Positions 14,565-23,542 of a stretch of DNA of 40,733 nucleotides are shown piece after piece. The notes under the pieces are model-generated. The model did not search any database. It was not told the DNA's origin and saw only the letters and a list, made by a program, of their open reading frames with translations. The DNA comes from Rikenellaceae bacterium (GTDB lineage: Bacteria > Bacteroidota > Bacteroidia > Bacteroidales > Rikenellaceae): assembly GCA_015059785.1 (NCBI GenBank), contig SUZS01000023.1:1-40733 (forward strand). The letters are read 5' to 3'. The number at the start of each line of letters is the position of its first letter. Within the stretch, counting starts at the first letter, position 1. The translations under genes and the position numbers were made by a program.

Positions 14565-15692
14565 ATGAAGAATACCTTTTTAGCACTGCTTTGTGCAACC
14601 CTTTTCTGCTGCAGCTGTAGCAATAACGATGTTCGTGTAGGCGGAAAATTCTTTGGCCTTACTGCCAAGAGTGTCTACCTTGAGCAGATGACCGCCTCTG
14701 GGCAGACTATTATTGACTCTGTGGAGCTTGCAAAAGATGGCTCTTACCGCTTTGTTATTAAAAACGCACCGCAGACCCCATCTATCTACAACATCATCTA
14801 CAACAACGAGCGCATTCCATTGCTGCTTACCGCAGGCGAGAATGTGACTGTTGGCTCTATGGGCTCTGTGCTTGTGAACTATACTGTCAGCGGCTCAAAG
14901 GAGTCAGAGCTTCTACGCGAGTTTAACCGCGAGTATATTGCTGGTATGCAGGCTCTTAACGCAAAGGTTGCAGCCTATGCAGAGGCGGGCGATAGCTCAA
15001 AGACAGAGATTGCACAGCTCTACACAGCAAAGCTCCGCGAGATTAAGCGCAACCAGATTTCGTTTATCATCAAGAACAAGAGCTCTATTGCGGCTGTATA
15101 TGCACTCTACCAGCGACTTCCAGATGAGAAGTACCTTGTAAATTCAGAGAGCGATCTTATCTACTTCCGCACCGTTGCCGATGCTGTTAGCAAGAGGTAT
15201 CCAACATCTCCATTTGTAATCACACTGCGCAACGATGTTGCCCGCATGGAGGCGCAGACATCGCTTCTTAGCACCATTGAGGAGCGTGACTATCCAGATA
15301 TCGTTGCAGATGATATGTACGGCAACAAAGTTAAGCTCTCGGAACTTGAGGGCAATGTAATCCTTGTAGACTTCTGGGCTGCCGAGCTTGGTAATAGCAA
15401 TGCGCTCAATGCCGACTTGAAGAGCATCTATGAGAAGTATGAGGCCGATGGTTTCCGCGTATATCAGGTATCATTTGACACCTCAAAGGCAACATGGATT
15501 AAGGCCGTTCAGGAGCAGAAGCTTCCGTGGGTCTCTGTATGCGACTTCCGCGGTCAGGCTTCACCAATTATGGGCGTGTACAATGTCCGCTCGCTGCCGT
15601 CAAACTACCTTATTGACCGCAAGGGCCGTATCGTAGCTAAGAATATCTACAGCGACGCTCTTGAGCAGGAGTTGGCAAAGATTCTAAAATAA
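14565..15692 (+). CDS. thioredoxin-fold lipoprotein lacking the CxxC motif
   Basis: A 375-residue lipoprotein (lipobox near CCSC, Cys16-18). Residues about 22-110 resemble the DUF4369 domain found in Bacteroidetes thiol-disulfide proteins. About 240-375 form a TlpA/AhpC-like thioredoxin domain (VILVDFWA, FRVYQVSFD, then a conserved cis-Pro segment LPSNYLID). The redox site, normally WCxxC after DFWA, reads WAAELGNS (271-278), so both cysteines are gone and classic oxidoreductase activity is not expected. A binding or chaperone-like role is possible. It leads the lpxH-thyA-folA operon, 15 bases upstream of lpxH. Confidence 0.88.
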   Translation: MKNTFLALLCATLFCCSCSNNDVRVGGKFFGLTAKSVYLEQMTASGQTIIDSVELAKDGSYRFVIKNAPQTPSIYNIIYNNERIPLLLTAGENVTVGSMGSVLVNYTVSGSKESELLREFNREYIAGMQALNAKVAAYAEAGDSSKTEIAQLYTAKLREIKRNQISFIIKNKSSIAAVYALYQRLPDEKYLVNSESDLIYFRTVADAVSKRYPTSPFVITLRNDVARMEAQTSLLSTIEERDYPDIVADDMYGNKVKLSELEGNVILVDFWAAELGNSNALNADLKSIYEKYEADGFRVYQVSFDTSKATWIKAVQEQKLPWVSVCDFRGQASPIMGVYNVRSLPSNYLIDRKGRIVAKNIYSDALEQELAKILK

Positions 15693-15707
15693 AGGCTTAG
15701 AGCCGAT

Positions 15708-16427
15708 ATGATATATTTCGCATCAGACATACACCTCGGCAGTGGCGACAAGCAGACACAAAGGGCTACCGAACAACGATTTGTGAAGTGGCTCCGAAGC
15801 ATTGAGCCCACTGCCGAGGTGCTATTTTTGGTAGGCGACATCTTTGACTTCTGGTTTGAGTATAACCGCGTAGTGCCAAAGGGGTTTGTGCGAACACTCG
15901 CCCAGCTTGCCCATATGACCGAGAGTGGTATAAGGGTTGTTATGCTTACAGGCAACCACGATATGTGGGTGGGCAACTATCTGACAGAAGAGTGTGGCAT
16001 TGAGCTATATACAAAGCCTCAAATATTTACACTGAAGGGCAAAAAGTTACTCATTTCGCACGGCGACAATACCAATATCAAGGGTCAGCCGATGCTCAAA
16101 CTCATAAACGCCATCTTCCGCTCTAAGTGCCTCAGAGCCATTTTCTCGTGGATTATCCACCCCGACCTATTCCTACGCTTTGGACAGTGGTGGAGCGGCT
16201 CATCTCGCAAGGCTCATAAGGCGCAGACAGATTTGCGATACCTTGACCCGCTAATTGAGTATGCAAGGGGGTATGAAGATAAAGCTGTAGACCACTTTAT
16301 CTTCGGCCATATACATATCCCTCACCAGACGGAGAACATCACATTCCTTGGCAACTGGGCTGAGGGAGCATCTTGGGCAGAGCTTGACGACAATGGCTCT
16401 ATAGAACTGAAAACCACAAAGTTATGA
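15708..16427 (+). CDS. lpxH: UDP-2,3-diacylglucosamine pyrophosphatase
   Basis: LpxH cleaves UDP-2,3-diacylglucosamine to lipid X and UMP in lipid A synthesis, at the inner face of the inner membrane. The 239-residue metallophosphoesterase shows all metal-binding blocks: SDIHLG (Asp7, His9), GDIFDFW (Asp44), GNHDMW (Asn83, His84), ISHGD (His118) and FGHIHIP (His201, His203). Length fits the family. Its last four bases overlap the thyA start. A different calcineurin-like phosphatase is the only real alternative. Confidence 0.88.
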   Translation: MIYFASDIHLGSGDKQTQRATEQRFVKWLRSIEPTAEVLFLVGDIFDFWFEYNRVVPKGFVRTLAQLAHMTESGIRVVMLTGNHDMWVGNYLTEECGIELYTKPQIFTLKGKKLLISHGDNTNIKGQPMLKLINAIFRSKCLRAIFSWIIHPDLFLRFGQWWSGSSRKAHKAQTDLRYLDPLIEYARGYEDKAVDHFIFGHIHIPHQTENITFLGNWAEGASWAELDDNGSIELKTTKL

Positions 16428-17323
16428 AACAATATCACGACCTGCTAAACCGAATAATGGCAGAAGGTGTTGTCAAGAGCGACCGCACTGGCACTGGCAC
16501 AAAGAGCGTCTTTGGACATCAGATGCGCTTTGATTTGAGCGAGGGATTTCCGTTGCTGACAACAAAGAAGGTCTTCCTTAAGGGAATTATCCACGAGTTG
16601 CTATGGTTTCTCAAGGGAGATACAAACATCAAGTACCTTGTAGACAACGGAGTACATATCTGGGATAACGACGCCTTCCGCCACTACAACAACCTCTGCG
16701 TAAAGAATGGAGTGTTGCCAGTAGATATGGCGACTTTCCTTGAGGCGGCACAGAGTGGCGTTGTTTCGCCTATTGAGGGGTATACATTCGGCGACCTTAA
16801 CCGCGTCTATGGTTGTCAGTGGAGAAGCTGGGGATGTGCTGACGGCACAACTATAGACCAGATTAGCCAAGTTGTGGAGACTATTAAGAAAAACCCCGAC
16901 TCACGCCGTATGATTGTCTCGGCGTGGAATGTTGCCGATATTGAGGGTATGGCTCTGCCACCATGTCATGTGCTGTTCCAGTTCTATGTGGCAAATGGCA
17001 AGCTCTCGTGTATGCTCTACCAGCGTAGCGCCGATACCTTCCTCGGCGTGCCGTTTAACATCGCATCGTATGCCCTGCTAACGATGATGATTGCGCAGGT
17101 GTGTGACCTTGAGCCAGGTGAGTTTATCCATACTTTAGGCGACACCCACCTCTATCTGAATCACCTTGAGCAGGCTGCCGAGCAGCTTACTCGCACCCCA
17201 CGCGCACTGCCAAAGATGCGCCTCAATAGCAGCGTTAAGTCCCTCTTTGACTTTAAGTATGAGGATTTTACACTTGAGGACTACGACCCATATCCAACCA
17301 TTAAAGCCCCAATGTCGTTCTAA
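16424..17323 (+). CDS. thyA: thymidylate synthase
   Basis: ThyA converts dUMP to dTMP using methylene-tetrahydrofolate, yielding dihydrofolate. The 299-residue protein has the folate/substrate sites [14 protein letters not shown] and the catalytic Cys181 in [32 protein letters not shown] and [13 protein letters not shown] follow. It is about 35 residues longer than the E. coli enzyme because of an insert near 85-120, a common variant. It overlaps lpxH by four bases and folA by one, so the dihydrofolate it makes is recycled by the next gene product. Confidence 0.97.
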   Translation: MKQYHDLLNRIMAEGVVKSDRTGTGTKSVFGHQMRFDLSEGFPLLTTKKVFLKGIIHELLWFLKGDTNIKYLVDNGVHIWDNDAFRHYNNLCVKNGVLPVDMATFLEAAQSGVVSPIEGYTFGDLNRVYGCQWRSWGCADGTTIDQISQVVETIKKNPDSRRMIVSAWNVADIEGMALPPCHVLFQFYVANGKLSCMLYQRSADTFLGVPFNIASYALLTMMIAQVCDLEPGEFIHTLGDTHLYLNHLEQAAEQLTRTPRALPKMRLNSSVKSLFDFKYEDFTLEDYDPYPTIKAPMSF

Positions 17324-17802
17324 TGATTAATATTATAGTTGCAGTCGCAAAAAATGGTGTAATTGGCGACAAAAATTCGCTTCTGTGGCATATTCGCGAG
17401 GATATGGTGCACTTCCGCACACTCACATCTGGCCACCCAGTGATTATGGGTCGCAAGACCTACGACAGTATCGGTCGTCCACTGCCCAAGCGCACAAATG
17501 TGGTTATCACACGCGATACAGAGCTACAAATTGAGGGCTGCACAATGGCGCACTCCCTTGAGGAGGCTATTGCACTTTTTGACCCTCAGGAGGAGATTTT
17601 TATCATCGGCGGAGCGCAGATTTACACCCAAGCACTTCCCCTTGCTCATCGCATATACCTTACTGTCGTAGAGCGTGATTATCAGGGAGATACATCGTTC
17701 CCAGAGATTGACTACTCTGTATGGAGACAGACCTCACGCGAGGATTTTAGCCGTGGCGAAGAGTTTGAGCATCCATTCTCCTTCATCACTCTGGAGAGAT
17801 AG
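17323..17802 (+). CDS. folA: dihydrofolate reductase
   Basis: DHFR reduces dihydrofolate to tetrahydrofolate with NADPH, completing the thymidylate cycle with the adjacent thyA. The 159-residue protein has the normal size and motifs: AVAKNGVIGDKNSLLWHI, catalytic acid Asp27, GHPVIMGRKTYDSIGRPLPKRTNVVITR and FIIGGAQIYTQAL. Its ATG shares one base with the thyA stop codon. Confidence 0.96.
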   Translation: MINIIVAVAKNGVIGDKNSLLWHIREDMVHFRTLTSGHPVIMGRKTYDSIGRPLPKRTNVVITRDTELQIEGCTMAHSLEEAIALFDPQEEIFIIGGAQIYTQALPLAHRIYLTVVERDYQGDTSFPEIDYSVWRQTSREDFSRGEEFEHPFSFITLER

Positions 17803-17822
17803 CAGATAAGTAAAAATACCGA

Positions 17823-17852
17823 TTTGTAATCCATAGAAAGAGTGTACCTTTG
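17823..17852 (+). promoter_or_regulatory. promoter of the Hdr-like cluster
   Basis: TTTG (17823-17826), 18 bases, then TACCTTTG (17845-17852). The ATG at 17857 follows after only four bases, pointing to a leaderless transcript. Confidence 0.65.
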
Positions 17853-17856
17853 CGCT

Positions 17857-18546
17857 ATGGATTACTTTAGTATGTTAATGGAGGATGTTCGTATGCGCGA
17901 GGGACTTAAGGCGTGTATGAACTGCGGAGTCTGCACAGCAATATGCCCTGCAGCAGAGTTCTATGACTACGACCCTCGACAGATTGCAGAGACTGTACAG
18001 TCTCGCGACAACGAGAGGATTGAGGCTCTTCTTAAGAGCGAAACTATATGGTATTGCGGTCAGTGTATGTCGTGCCGTCCACGCTGTCCGAGGGGCAACA
18101 CCCCTGGTTATATCATCCAGTCGCTCAGATACTTATCCCAAAAACTCGGTTTTTTCACTTACAGCGAGAAGGGTCGTCAGCAGTTGGCTCTCAAGCGAAC
18201 TATTGGCGAGAATATTATGCGTGCAGGCTACTGCCTTGTTCCGCGAGAGATAGACCCCGACCTACACCCCGAGCAGGGGACCGTATGGCGTTGGATTTAT
18301 AACAACGACAGCGAGATCTACCCCCTCTTTACATCATCCTATCGCACCGTTGGTGCCGGCGCACTGCGCAAGTTAGACGACCAGACACTTGAGGAGATAC
18401 ACCGCATATTTGAGCTAAGCGGTGGCAAGGAGCTGTTTGACCTTATTGAGGAGCATTCAGACCGCAAGGCTCGAGAGATGGGGTATGATGGTGCTACGCG
18501 CGAGTATATGATGGATACATTCACTAAAAACAGCAGCGAACAATGA
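17857..18546 (+). CDS. HdrC-like iron-sulfur protein
   Basis: A 229-residue protein with two [4Fe-4S] motifs: Cys20-x2-Cys23-x2-Cys26-x3-Cys30 and Cys67-x2-Cys70-x2-Cys73-x3-Cys77. This is the layout of heterodisulfide reductase subunit C, an electron relay to the CCG-domain subunit HdrB. The segment NTPGYIIQSLRYLSQKLGFF following the clusters is HdrC-like, and the C-terminal half is helical without clear motifs. I take the ATG at 17857, because a GTG-started reading at 17842 would lie upstream of the -7 box. It overlaps the next gene by four bases. Confidence 0.86.
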   Translation: MDYFSMLMEDVRMREGLKACMNCGVCTAICPAAEFYDYDPRQIAETVQSRDNERIEALLKSETIWYCGQCMSCRPRCPRGNTPGYIIQSLRYLSQKLGFFTYSEKGRQQLALKRTIGENIMRAGYCLVPREIDPDLHPEQGTVWRWIYNNDSEIYPLFTSSYRTVGAGALRKLDDQTLEEIHRIFELSGGKELFDLIEEHSDRKAREMGYDGATREYMMDTFTKNSSEQ

Positions 18547-19628
18547 GAAGAAGTAATTGGGAGGATTATCAGAAGAGTATCGCCGACGACCACTACTACT
18601 ATGGTCGCAGCTGCATCCGTCAGAACTTCTTTCCGGGCAGTGAGAAGGCATTTCTTGAGATACTATCCAAAGAGCTTGGCAAAGATGTTTTCGATGACCC
18701 TCTGCACAGCTCCTGCACAGGTATAGGCTACCACTCGGATATCGTTCCATTAGATACTATTATGGCTGTTGTGGCGCGACAGTTTGCCCTTATGGACGAG
18801 GCGGGATATGAGAACTTTGTCACATCGTGTATCACCTCTTTCGGCATCTACACAGAGATTCTCGCTACTTGGGAGGAGTTTCCTGAAACCGAGGAGCGAG
18901 CTGCCAAAACTCTCTATGAGGCTACAGGACGAAAACTCGTCAAGCCAAAGAATATGGCCCACACATCGGATGTTATCTTCCACTTCCGTAAGCAGATTGC
19001 CCAGAAGATGTGCCGACCGCTGATAAATGCCGCTACGGGCGAGCCGCTGCGCGTAGTTGAACATATAGGCTGCCACTATGCCAAGATATTCCCAAAGAAG
19101 GGCATTGGTGGCTCTGAGTTCCCATATGTCCTCGCCGGGATGATTGAGTCGTGGGGTGGCGAAGTTGTTGACTACCCAGAGCGTCGCCACTGCTGTGGTT
19201 TCGGTTTTAGGAACTACCTTGTACAGGCAAATCGCGGATACTCGGTGGCAAACTCGCAGAAGAAACTTGAGAGTATGGCTCCATACCGGCCAGACTTTAT
19301 CGTCTGCAACTGCCCCGGATGCTCTATGTTCCTTGATAAATGGCAGTATACTATTGCCGAGATGGAGGGTACAACATACGGACAAGGGGGACAGGGCATT
19401 CCTGTGCTTACCTACGAAGAGATGGCGGGTCTTGTGCTTGGTTACGACCCTTGGCAGTTAGGTTTACAGATGCATCAGGTAAATGTAGAACCACTGCTCA
19501 ACAAGATGGGTGTGCAGTATGACCCTACCACAAAATATTTGGGCAAGAATGGTAAATATATAGGCAGACCCGCAGCATCGGTAGTAAATAACGACTGTGA
19601 TTCGGGACTATACGAGATGAAGTTATGA
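18543..19628 (+). CDS. HdrB-like CCG-domain protein
   Basis: A 361-residue homologue of heterodisulfide reductase subunit B, whose cysteine-rich (CCG) domains hold noncubane [4Fe-4S] clusters that split disulfides or similar substrates. The second CCG domain is complete: Cys177, Cys217-Cys218 (HCCGFGF), Cys257 and Cys260 (NCPGC). The first is degraded: Cys24, a Ser57-Cys58 in place of CysCys, and Cys96 with Ser99 where the last Cys should be. Only one full noncubane site remains. It overlaps both neighbours by four bases (HdrC-like before, HdrA-like after), so the three are made together. Confidence 0.86.
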   Translation: MRRSNWEDYQKSIADDHYYYGRSCIRQNFFPGSEKAFLEILSKELGKDVFDDPLHSSCTGIGYHSDIVPLDTIMAVVARQFALMDEAGYENFVTSCITSFGIYTEILATWEEFPETEERAAKTLYEATGRKLVKPKNMAHTSDVIFHFRKQIAQKMCRPLINAATGEPLRVVEHIGCHYAKIFPKKGIGGSEFPYVLAGMIESWGGEVVDYPERRHCCGFGFRNYLVQANRGYSVANSQKKLESMAPYRPDFIVCNCPGCSMFLDKWQYTIAEMEGTTYGQGGQGIPVLTYEEMAGLVLGYDPWQLGLQMHQVNVEPLLNKMGVQYDPTTKYLGKNGKYIGRPAASVVNNDCDSGLYEMKL

Positions 19629-20638
19629 GCAAGCGAGTAGTAGTTGTTGGTGGAGGCATATCTGGTATGCAAACAGCACTGAGTCTCAAGAGTTTAGGCA
19701 TTGAACCACTAATTCTTGAGCAGAGCCGTCAGTTAGGTGGTAAAGTGGCAGATTGGCATCTGCTCTTTCCAAGTTTTACACCTGCCCAAGAGGTTATCGC
19801 ACCGCTTATTCGTGCAGTACGCCAGAATGGCATTCTCGTACGATTTGGTTGCAAGGTTGTATCGATAGAATCACGCCGAGTCATACTCAGTTCAGCAGAG
19901 AGAATAGACTGCGATGCTGTTGTGCTGTGTAGTGGTTCTACGCTCTTTGACGCATCAATCAAGGAGGAGTATGGCTACGGCATATACGACAATGTCTACA
20001 CCTCGGCAGATATTGAGCGAATGATGAACAACGAGTGCGTAGCTACAGCTAATGGTACTGCTCCCGAGCGTATTGCAATACTACACTGCGTAGGCTCACG
20101 CGACGAAAAGGTGTGCCAGCGTCACTGCTCCAAAGTGTGCTGTATTACGGGCGTTAAGCAGGCTATAGAGCTTAAAAAACTCTTCCCAAAGGCTGAAATC
20201 TTTAACTTCTATATGGATATTCGTATGTTCGGCCCCGGATATGAGGAGTTATATCGCACAGCGCAAATTGATTATAACATCCATTTTGTGCGCGGTCGAA
20301 TCTCGGAGGCGAGCCCACTGATGAATGGCCGTGTGCAGATAAAAGCAGAGGACACACTTACAGGCAGACCACTGCGAATGTCTGTAGATATGCTTGTGCT
20401 GATGATTGGCATGAGGGCAAATGACGACAACGCCTTTCTCAGTTCATCTTCAGGTGCGGAGCTTGCTCCCAGTGGATTTTTCAAGTCGCGTAACAGCTTT
20501 ATAGACAATGTGTTAAGTACAAAAGATGGGATATTCCTTGCAGGCACCATCTCCTCTCCAAAAACCATTGGGCAGTCTCTCAACGAGGCAACAACAGTAG
20601 CACATAGAGTAGCAGAATATTTGAACTATGGCAACTAA
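19625..20638 (+). CDS. short HdrA-like FAD oxidoreductase
   Basis: A 337-residue flavoprotein: FAD-binding GGGISGMQTALSLKSLG (from residue 9), an HdrA-type iron-sulfur segment HCVGSRDEKVCQRHCSKVCC (Cys155, 164, 168, 172, 173) followed by TGVKQA, and a C-terminal FAD motif GIFLAGTISSPKTIGQSLNEA. Methanogen HdrA is about 650 residues with extra ferredoxin domains used in electron bifurcation; these are absent here. It probably passes electrons between a soluble donor and the HdrB/C-like partners. It overlaps the next gene by 11 bases. Confidence 0.86.
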   Translation: MSKRVVVVGGGISGMQTALSLKSLGIEPLILEQSRQLGGKVADWHLLFPSFTPAQEVIAPLIRAVRQNGILVRFGCKVVSIESRRVILSSAERIDCDAVVLCSGSTLFDASIKEEYGYGIYDNVYTSADIERMMNNECVATANGTAPERIAILHCVGSRDEKVCQRHCSKVCCITGVKQAIELKKLFPKAEIFNFYMDIRMFGPGYEELYRTAQIDYNIHFVRGRISEASPLMNGRVQIKAEDTLTGRPLRMSVDMLVLMIGMRANDDNAFLSSSSGAELAPSGFFKSRNSFIDNVLSTKDGIFLAGTISSPKTIGQSLNEATTVAHRVAEYLNYGN

Positions 20639-20960
20639 TTTTGGTTTTTCGATATCCAAGCCACGCGTCATTGATGTGGATACAAACAACCTGAAGAAGA
20701 GCAATGAGATTTTGACAGCTCTACCAGAGCTTCAGAGTTGTATTGGCTGCGGAGCGTGTACAGCAAGCTGCACGGCTACAAACCTCACCTCGTTCAACTT
20801 CCGCAAGGTACACACCCTTGTGCGCCGCGGAGAGTATGCTGGAGCATACGAGGAGATGAACAAATGTATGCTCTGCGGTAAGTGCCGACTACTCTGCCCA
20901 CGAGGGATAAACACCCGTGGAGTGGTGATGTTAATAAAAAAGTGTTTGGGCGATTTTTAA
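20628..20960 (+). CDS. second HdrC-like ferredoxin
   Basis: A 110-residue protein with two [4Fe-4S] motifs: Cys38/41/44/48 and Cys80/83/86/90, spaced as in HdrC. It is about half the size of the first HdrC-like protein, with no tail. It starts inside the end of the HdrA-like gene and is followed after 13 bases by the membrane subunit. It may be the dedicated link between the soluble and membrane parts. Confidence 0.85.
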   Translation: MATNFGFSISKPRVIDVDTNNLKKSNEILTALPELQSCIGCGACTASCTATNLTSFNFRKVHTLVRRGEYAGAYEEMNKCMLCGKCRLLCPRGINTRGVVMLIKKCLGDF

Positions 20961-20973
20961 CCGTTATTAAACT

Positions 20974-22761
20974 ATGTTCTATTCACACTTCTGCATACCA
21001 TTTATCGTTGGAACGGTGATTCTATTTATCACCATTCTCTATCGCTATGCAATGTGGATTATAGAGCTTCCAAAGAGCGATAAACTCCTGATTAAAAAGG
21101 GGTTATTCACAACCGCTACACTTCGTTCTATTTGGGATATCATCTGCGAGTCGTTGCTCCATATATCAATCTTCAAACGCAACATAGTGTTAGGATATAT
21201 GCACTGCTCGCTCGCCTTCGGATGGTTTCTACTTATTCTGGTAGGATGGATAGAGACAACCGCCTATATGGGAGCCGAATTTGTACCTCTACATGGCCAT
21301 GTCTTCTTCCGCTACTTTGCAACGGCTATTGATAACCACATAGTGGCCTTTGACCACATTATGGACTCACTGCTACTCTTCGTCCTATCGGGTGTTGTAT
21401 TGGCGTGGTTCAAGCGACTGAGGTCCAAGTGTTTAGGTATGCGTAAGACGACGAAGCATACTATTGGAGACCGCCTTGCGCTGAGCTTTCTGTGGTTCAT
21501 ATTCCCTACTCGCCTTGTGGCAGAGTCTATTACAGCGGCTCTATATGGAGGTGGCGGATTTGTTACAGCCTCCTTAGGAGCTTTACTTAACGAAATCTTC
21601 CCTACAAACTTTTTAGCAGGAGCTTTTGAGCCTATCTGGTGGATATACTCATGCGCACTGGGCGGTTTCTTTATCGCTATGCCACACTCAAGGTATATGC
21701 ATATCTTTACCGAGATACCACTTATCTTGTTGCGCAACTACCGTCTGCGCGTGCGCCAAAGTCAGAGCAGCTACGACAATTTTCAGGTGCAAGCCTGCTC
21801 GCGCTGTGGTATCTGCATTGATGCCTGCCAACTCCAGAGCCAACTGGGACATAACAATGTGCAGTCTGTCTATTTCCTGCGCGACCGTAGGCAAAATAGC
21901 CTTACGATGAGCGTTGCTGCAGATTGTCTTATGTGCGGAAGGTGCGCCGACCGCTGCCCTGTAGGCATAGACCTTAACGCCCTGAGACTCAACTCCAGAG
22001 CCGCTATGCGCAACCTGCCAAAAGAGCATCGATATGACTACTTCAATGCTCTGGACCGCTCTACCGGAGAGGGTAAGGTTGGCTACTTTGCTGGCTGTAT
22101 GACTCTGCTCACACCTCACACAATAACCGCTATGCAGACCATCTTCAGTGCTGCTGGCGAGGATGTCTGGTGGGCAGATAAGGATGGCGGAGTGTGCTGT
22201 GGACGACCTCTGCGACTTTCTGGCGAGACCGACTCAGCAAATAAGATGGTGCAGTACAATACCGCCCTATTCCGCAAGCACAGCATAACAACACTTGTCA
22301 CCTCTTGTCCTATATGCCTTAAGACCTTCCGCGAGGATTATAACCTTGAGGGCATCGAGATTCTGCACCACTCACAGTATATACTACGGCTTATTGAAAG
22401 TGGCAGAATTTCATTACAACACTCTGACAGTAAAACATTTACATACCACGACCCTTGCGAACTTGGGCGCGGCAACGGGATATACGATGAGCCACGAAGC
22501 CTCATCTCTGCCGTAGGTACGCTCATTGAGCCAAAGCACCACCATCGTGACTCTCTATGCTGTGGCTCATCACTTGCTAACACGGTTATAAGCGACAGCG
22601 AACAGCTCAAAATATCCGCCTCACTTACCCTTGAACTTGAGGCAACAGGAGCCAAAACCCTTGTCACAGCCTGCCCACTATGTAAGAAGGCTTTGGGCAG
22701 AACAACGCAGTTGCAGATTGCAGACCTTAGCGAAATAATAGCATCAAACCTTAGTAAATAA
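20974..22761 (+). CDS. HdrDE-like membrane Fe-S/CCG fusion protein
   Basis: A 595-residue protein. Residues 1-250 hold about five membrane helices with several histidines in or near them (for example His78, His110, His122), which could bind heme b as in HdrE/NarI-type subunits. Next come two [4Fe-4S] motifs (Cys275/278/281/285; Cys318/321/324/328). Two complete CCG domains follow: Cys375, 408-409, 445, 448; and Cys495, 529-530, 567, 570. This is the HdrE-HdrD arrangement in one chain, probably exchanging electrons with menaquinone. It ends the redox run before the nitroreductase. The true substrate is unknown. Confidence 0.85.
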   Translation: MFYSHFCIPFIVGTVILFITILYRYAMWIIELPKSDKLLIKKGLFTTATLRSIWDIICESLLHISIFKRNIVLGYMHCSLAFGWFLLILVGWIETTAYMGAEFVPLHGHVFFRYFATAIDNHIVAFDHIMDSLLLFVLSGVVLAWFKRLRSKCLGMRKTTKHTIGDRLALSFLWFIFPTRLVAESITAALYGGGGFVTASLGALLNEIFPTNFLAGAFEPIWWIYSCALGGFFIAMPHSRYMHIFTEIPLILLRNYRLRVRQSQSSYDNFQVQACSRCGICIDACQLQSQLGHNNVQSVYFLRDRRQNSLTMSVAADCLMCGRCADRCPVGIDLNALRLNSRAAMRNLPKEHRYDYFNALDRSTGEGKVGYFAGCMTLLTPHTITAMQTIFSAAGEDVWWADKDGGVCCGRPLRLSGETDSANKMVQYNTALFRKHSITTLVTSCPICLKTFREDYNLEGIEILHHSQYILRLIESGRISLQHSDSKTFTYHDPCELGRGNGIYDEPRSLISAVGTLIEPKHHHRDSLCCGSSLANTVISDSEQLKISASLTLELEATGAKTLVTACPLCKKALGRTTQLQIADLSEIIASNLSK

Positions 22762-22780
22762 CCATAAAAATTTTACCGCA

Positions 22781-23410
22781 ATGAAACAGATTCTCATTAC
22801 CGTAATTCTCTGTGCTACAGCCCTTATTGGACTTCGTTTGGCAACACCAAAACCAGAGGCTAATCTTTCAGTTATTGAGGCTATAAACTCTCGCCGTAGC
22901 ATCCGCGAGTATAAGACCACACCTGTAGAGCGTGAAAAGCTCCTCACAGTAGCAAAGGCGGGCATTGCTGCTCCAAATGCTATGAACCGTCAGGCGTGGG
23001 CAGTACGCATTGTTGATAACAAGGAGTGGATTGACTCTTGCACAGCAACATTCGTAGAGACCATCAAAGGCACTCCACTGGGCGACCATCTGCTCACAGA
23101 GGGCTTCAGAAATATGTTCCGCAACGCCCCTGCAGTGATTTTCGTTGCTGCCGAGCCAAGCACATATGCGGGCGTAGATTGCGGCATCCTCGGCCAGAAT
23201 ATTATGCTCTCTGCATACGAGCTGGGTCTTGGCACCTGCTGCCTCGGCAGCCCTGTAGGCTTTATGAACTCCGAGAAGGGGGCAAAATTCCTCGCCGACC
23301 TCAACCTCCCAGAGGGCTATCAACTCCAGTTCGCTATTGCCATCGGCTATGCCGACCAGAACCCAGAGGCTAAACCTCGCGACGAGTCTAAAATCGCCTT
23401 TGTAGAGTAG
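22781..23410 (+). CDS. nitroreductase-family protein with signal peptide
   Basis: A 209-residue FMN-dependent nitroreductase-fold protein. The family features are present: VIEAINSRRSIREYK, GIAAPNAMNRQAW and the mid-protein DCGILGQNIMLSAYELGLGTCCLG segment. The first 20 residues (MKQILITVILCATALIGLRL) are a signal peptide or anchor, unusual because most relatives are cytosolic. Export of a flavoprotein would need assembly outside or tethering on the inside. It follows the HdrDE-like gene by 19 bases and may receive electrons from that complex (inference). Confidence 0.86.
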   Translation: MKQILITVILCATALIGLRLATPKPEANLSVIEAINSRRSIREYKTTPVEREKLLTVAKAGIAAPNAMNRQAWAVRIVDNKEWIDSCTATFVETIKGTPLGDHLLTEGFRNMFRNAPAVIFVAAEPSTYAGVDCGILGQNIMLSAYELGLGTCCLGSPVGFMNSEKGAKFLADLNLPEGYQLQFAIAIGYADQNPEAKPRDESKIAFVE

Positions 23411-23540
23411 GCTGACGCAGAAAGCGTGTACCGAAATTTTTTGTAATGAGATTAAGGAAATTAAGGAGTTTAGGGATAATGTTTCTAAGTTCCCTAACTT
23501 CCTTAAACTCACTAAATTCTCTGTTCTGTACTGCGTCAGC
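23411..23540. repeat. T module, complete palindromic copy
   Basis: An outer stem GCTGACGCAG (23411-23420) pairs with CTGCGTCAGC (23531-23540). An inner stem TTAAGGAGTTTAGGGA (23461-23476) pairs with TCCCTAACTTCCTTAA (23491-23506) with one mismatch and a 14-base loop. It begins directly after the nitroreductase stop codon, so it would also fold at that mRNA's 3' end. A half copy lies at 1331-1382. Confidence 0.75.
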
Positions 23541-23542
23541 CA

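Noticed and set aside
17842..17856. GTG start for the first HdrC-like protein.
   Set aside because: It is upstream of, and overlaps, the -7 box at 17845-17852, so it would not be transcribed.
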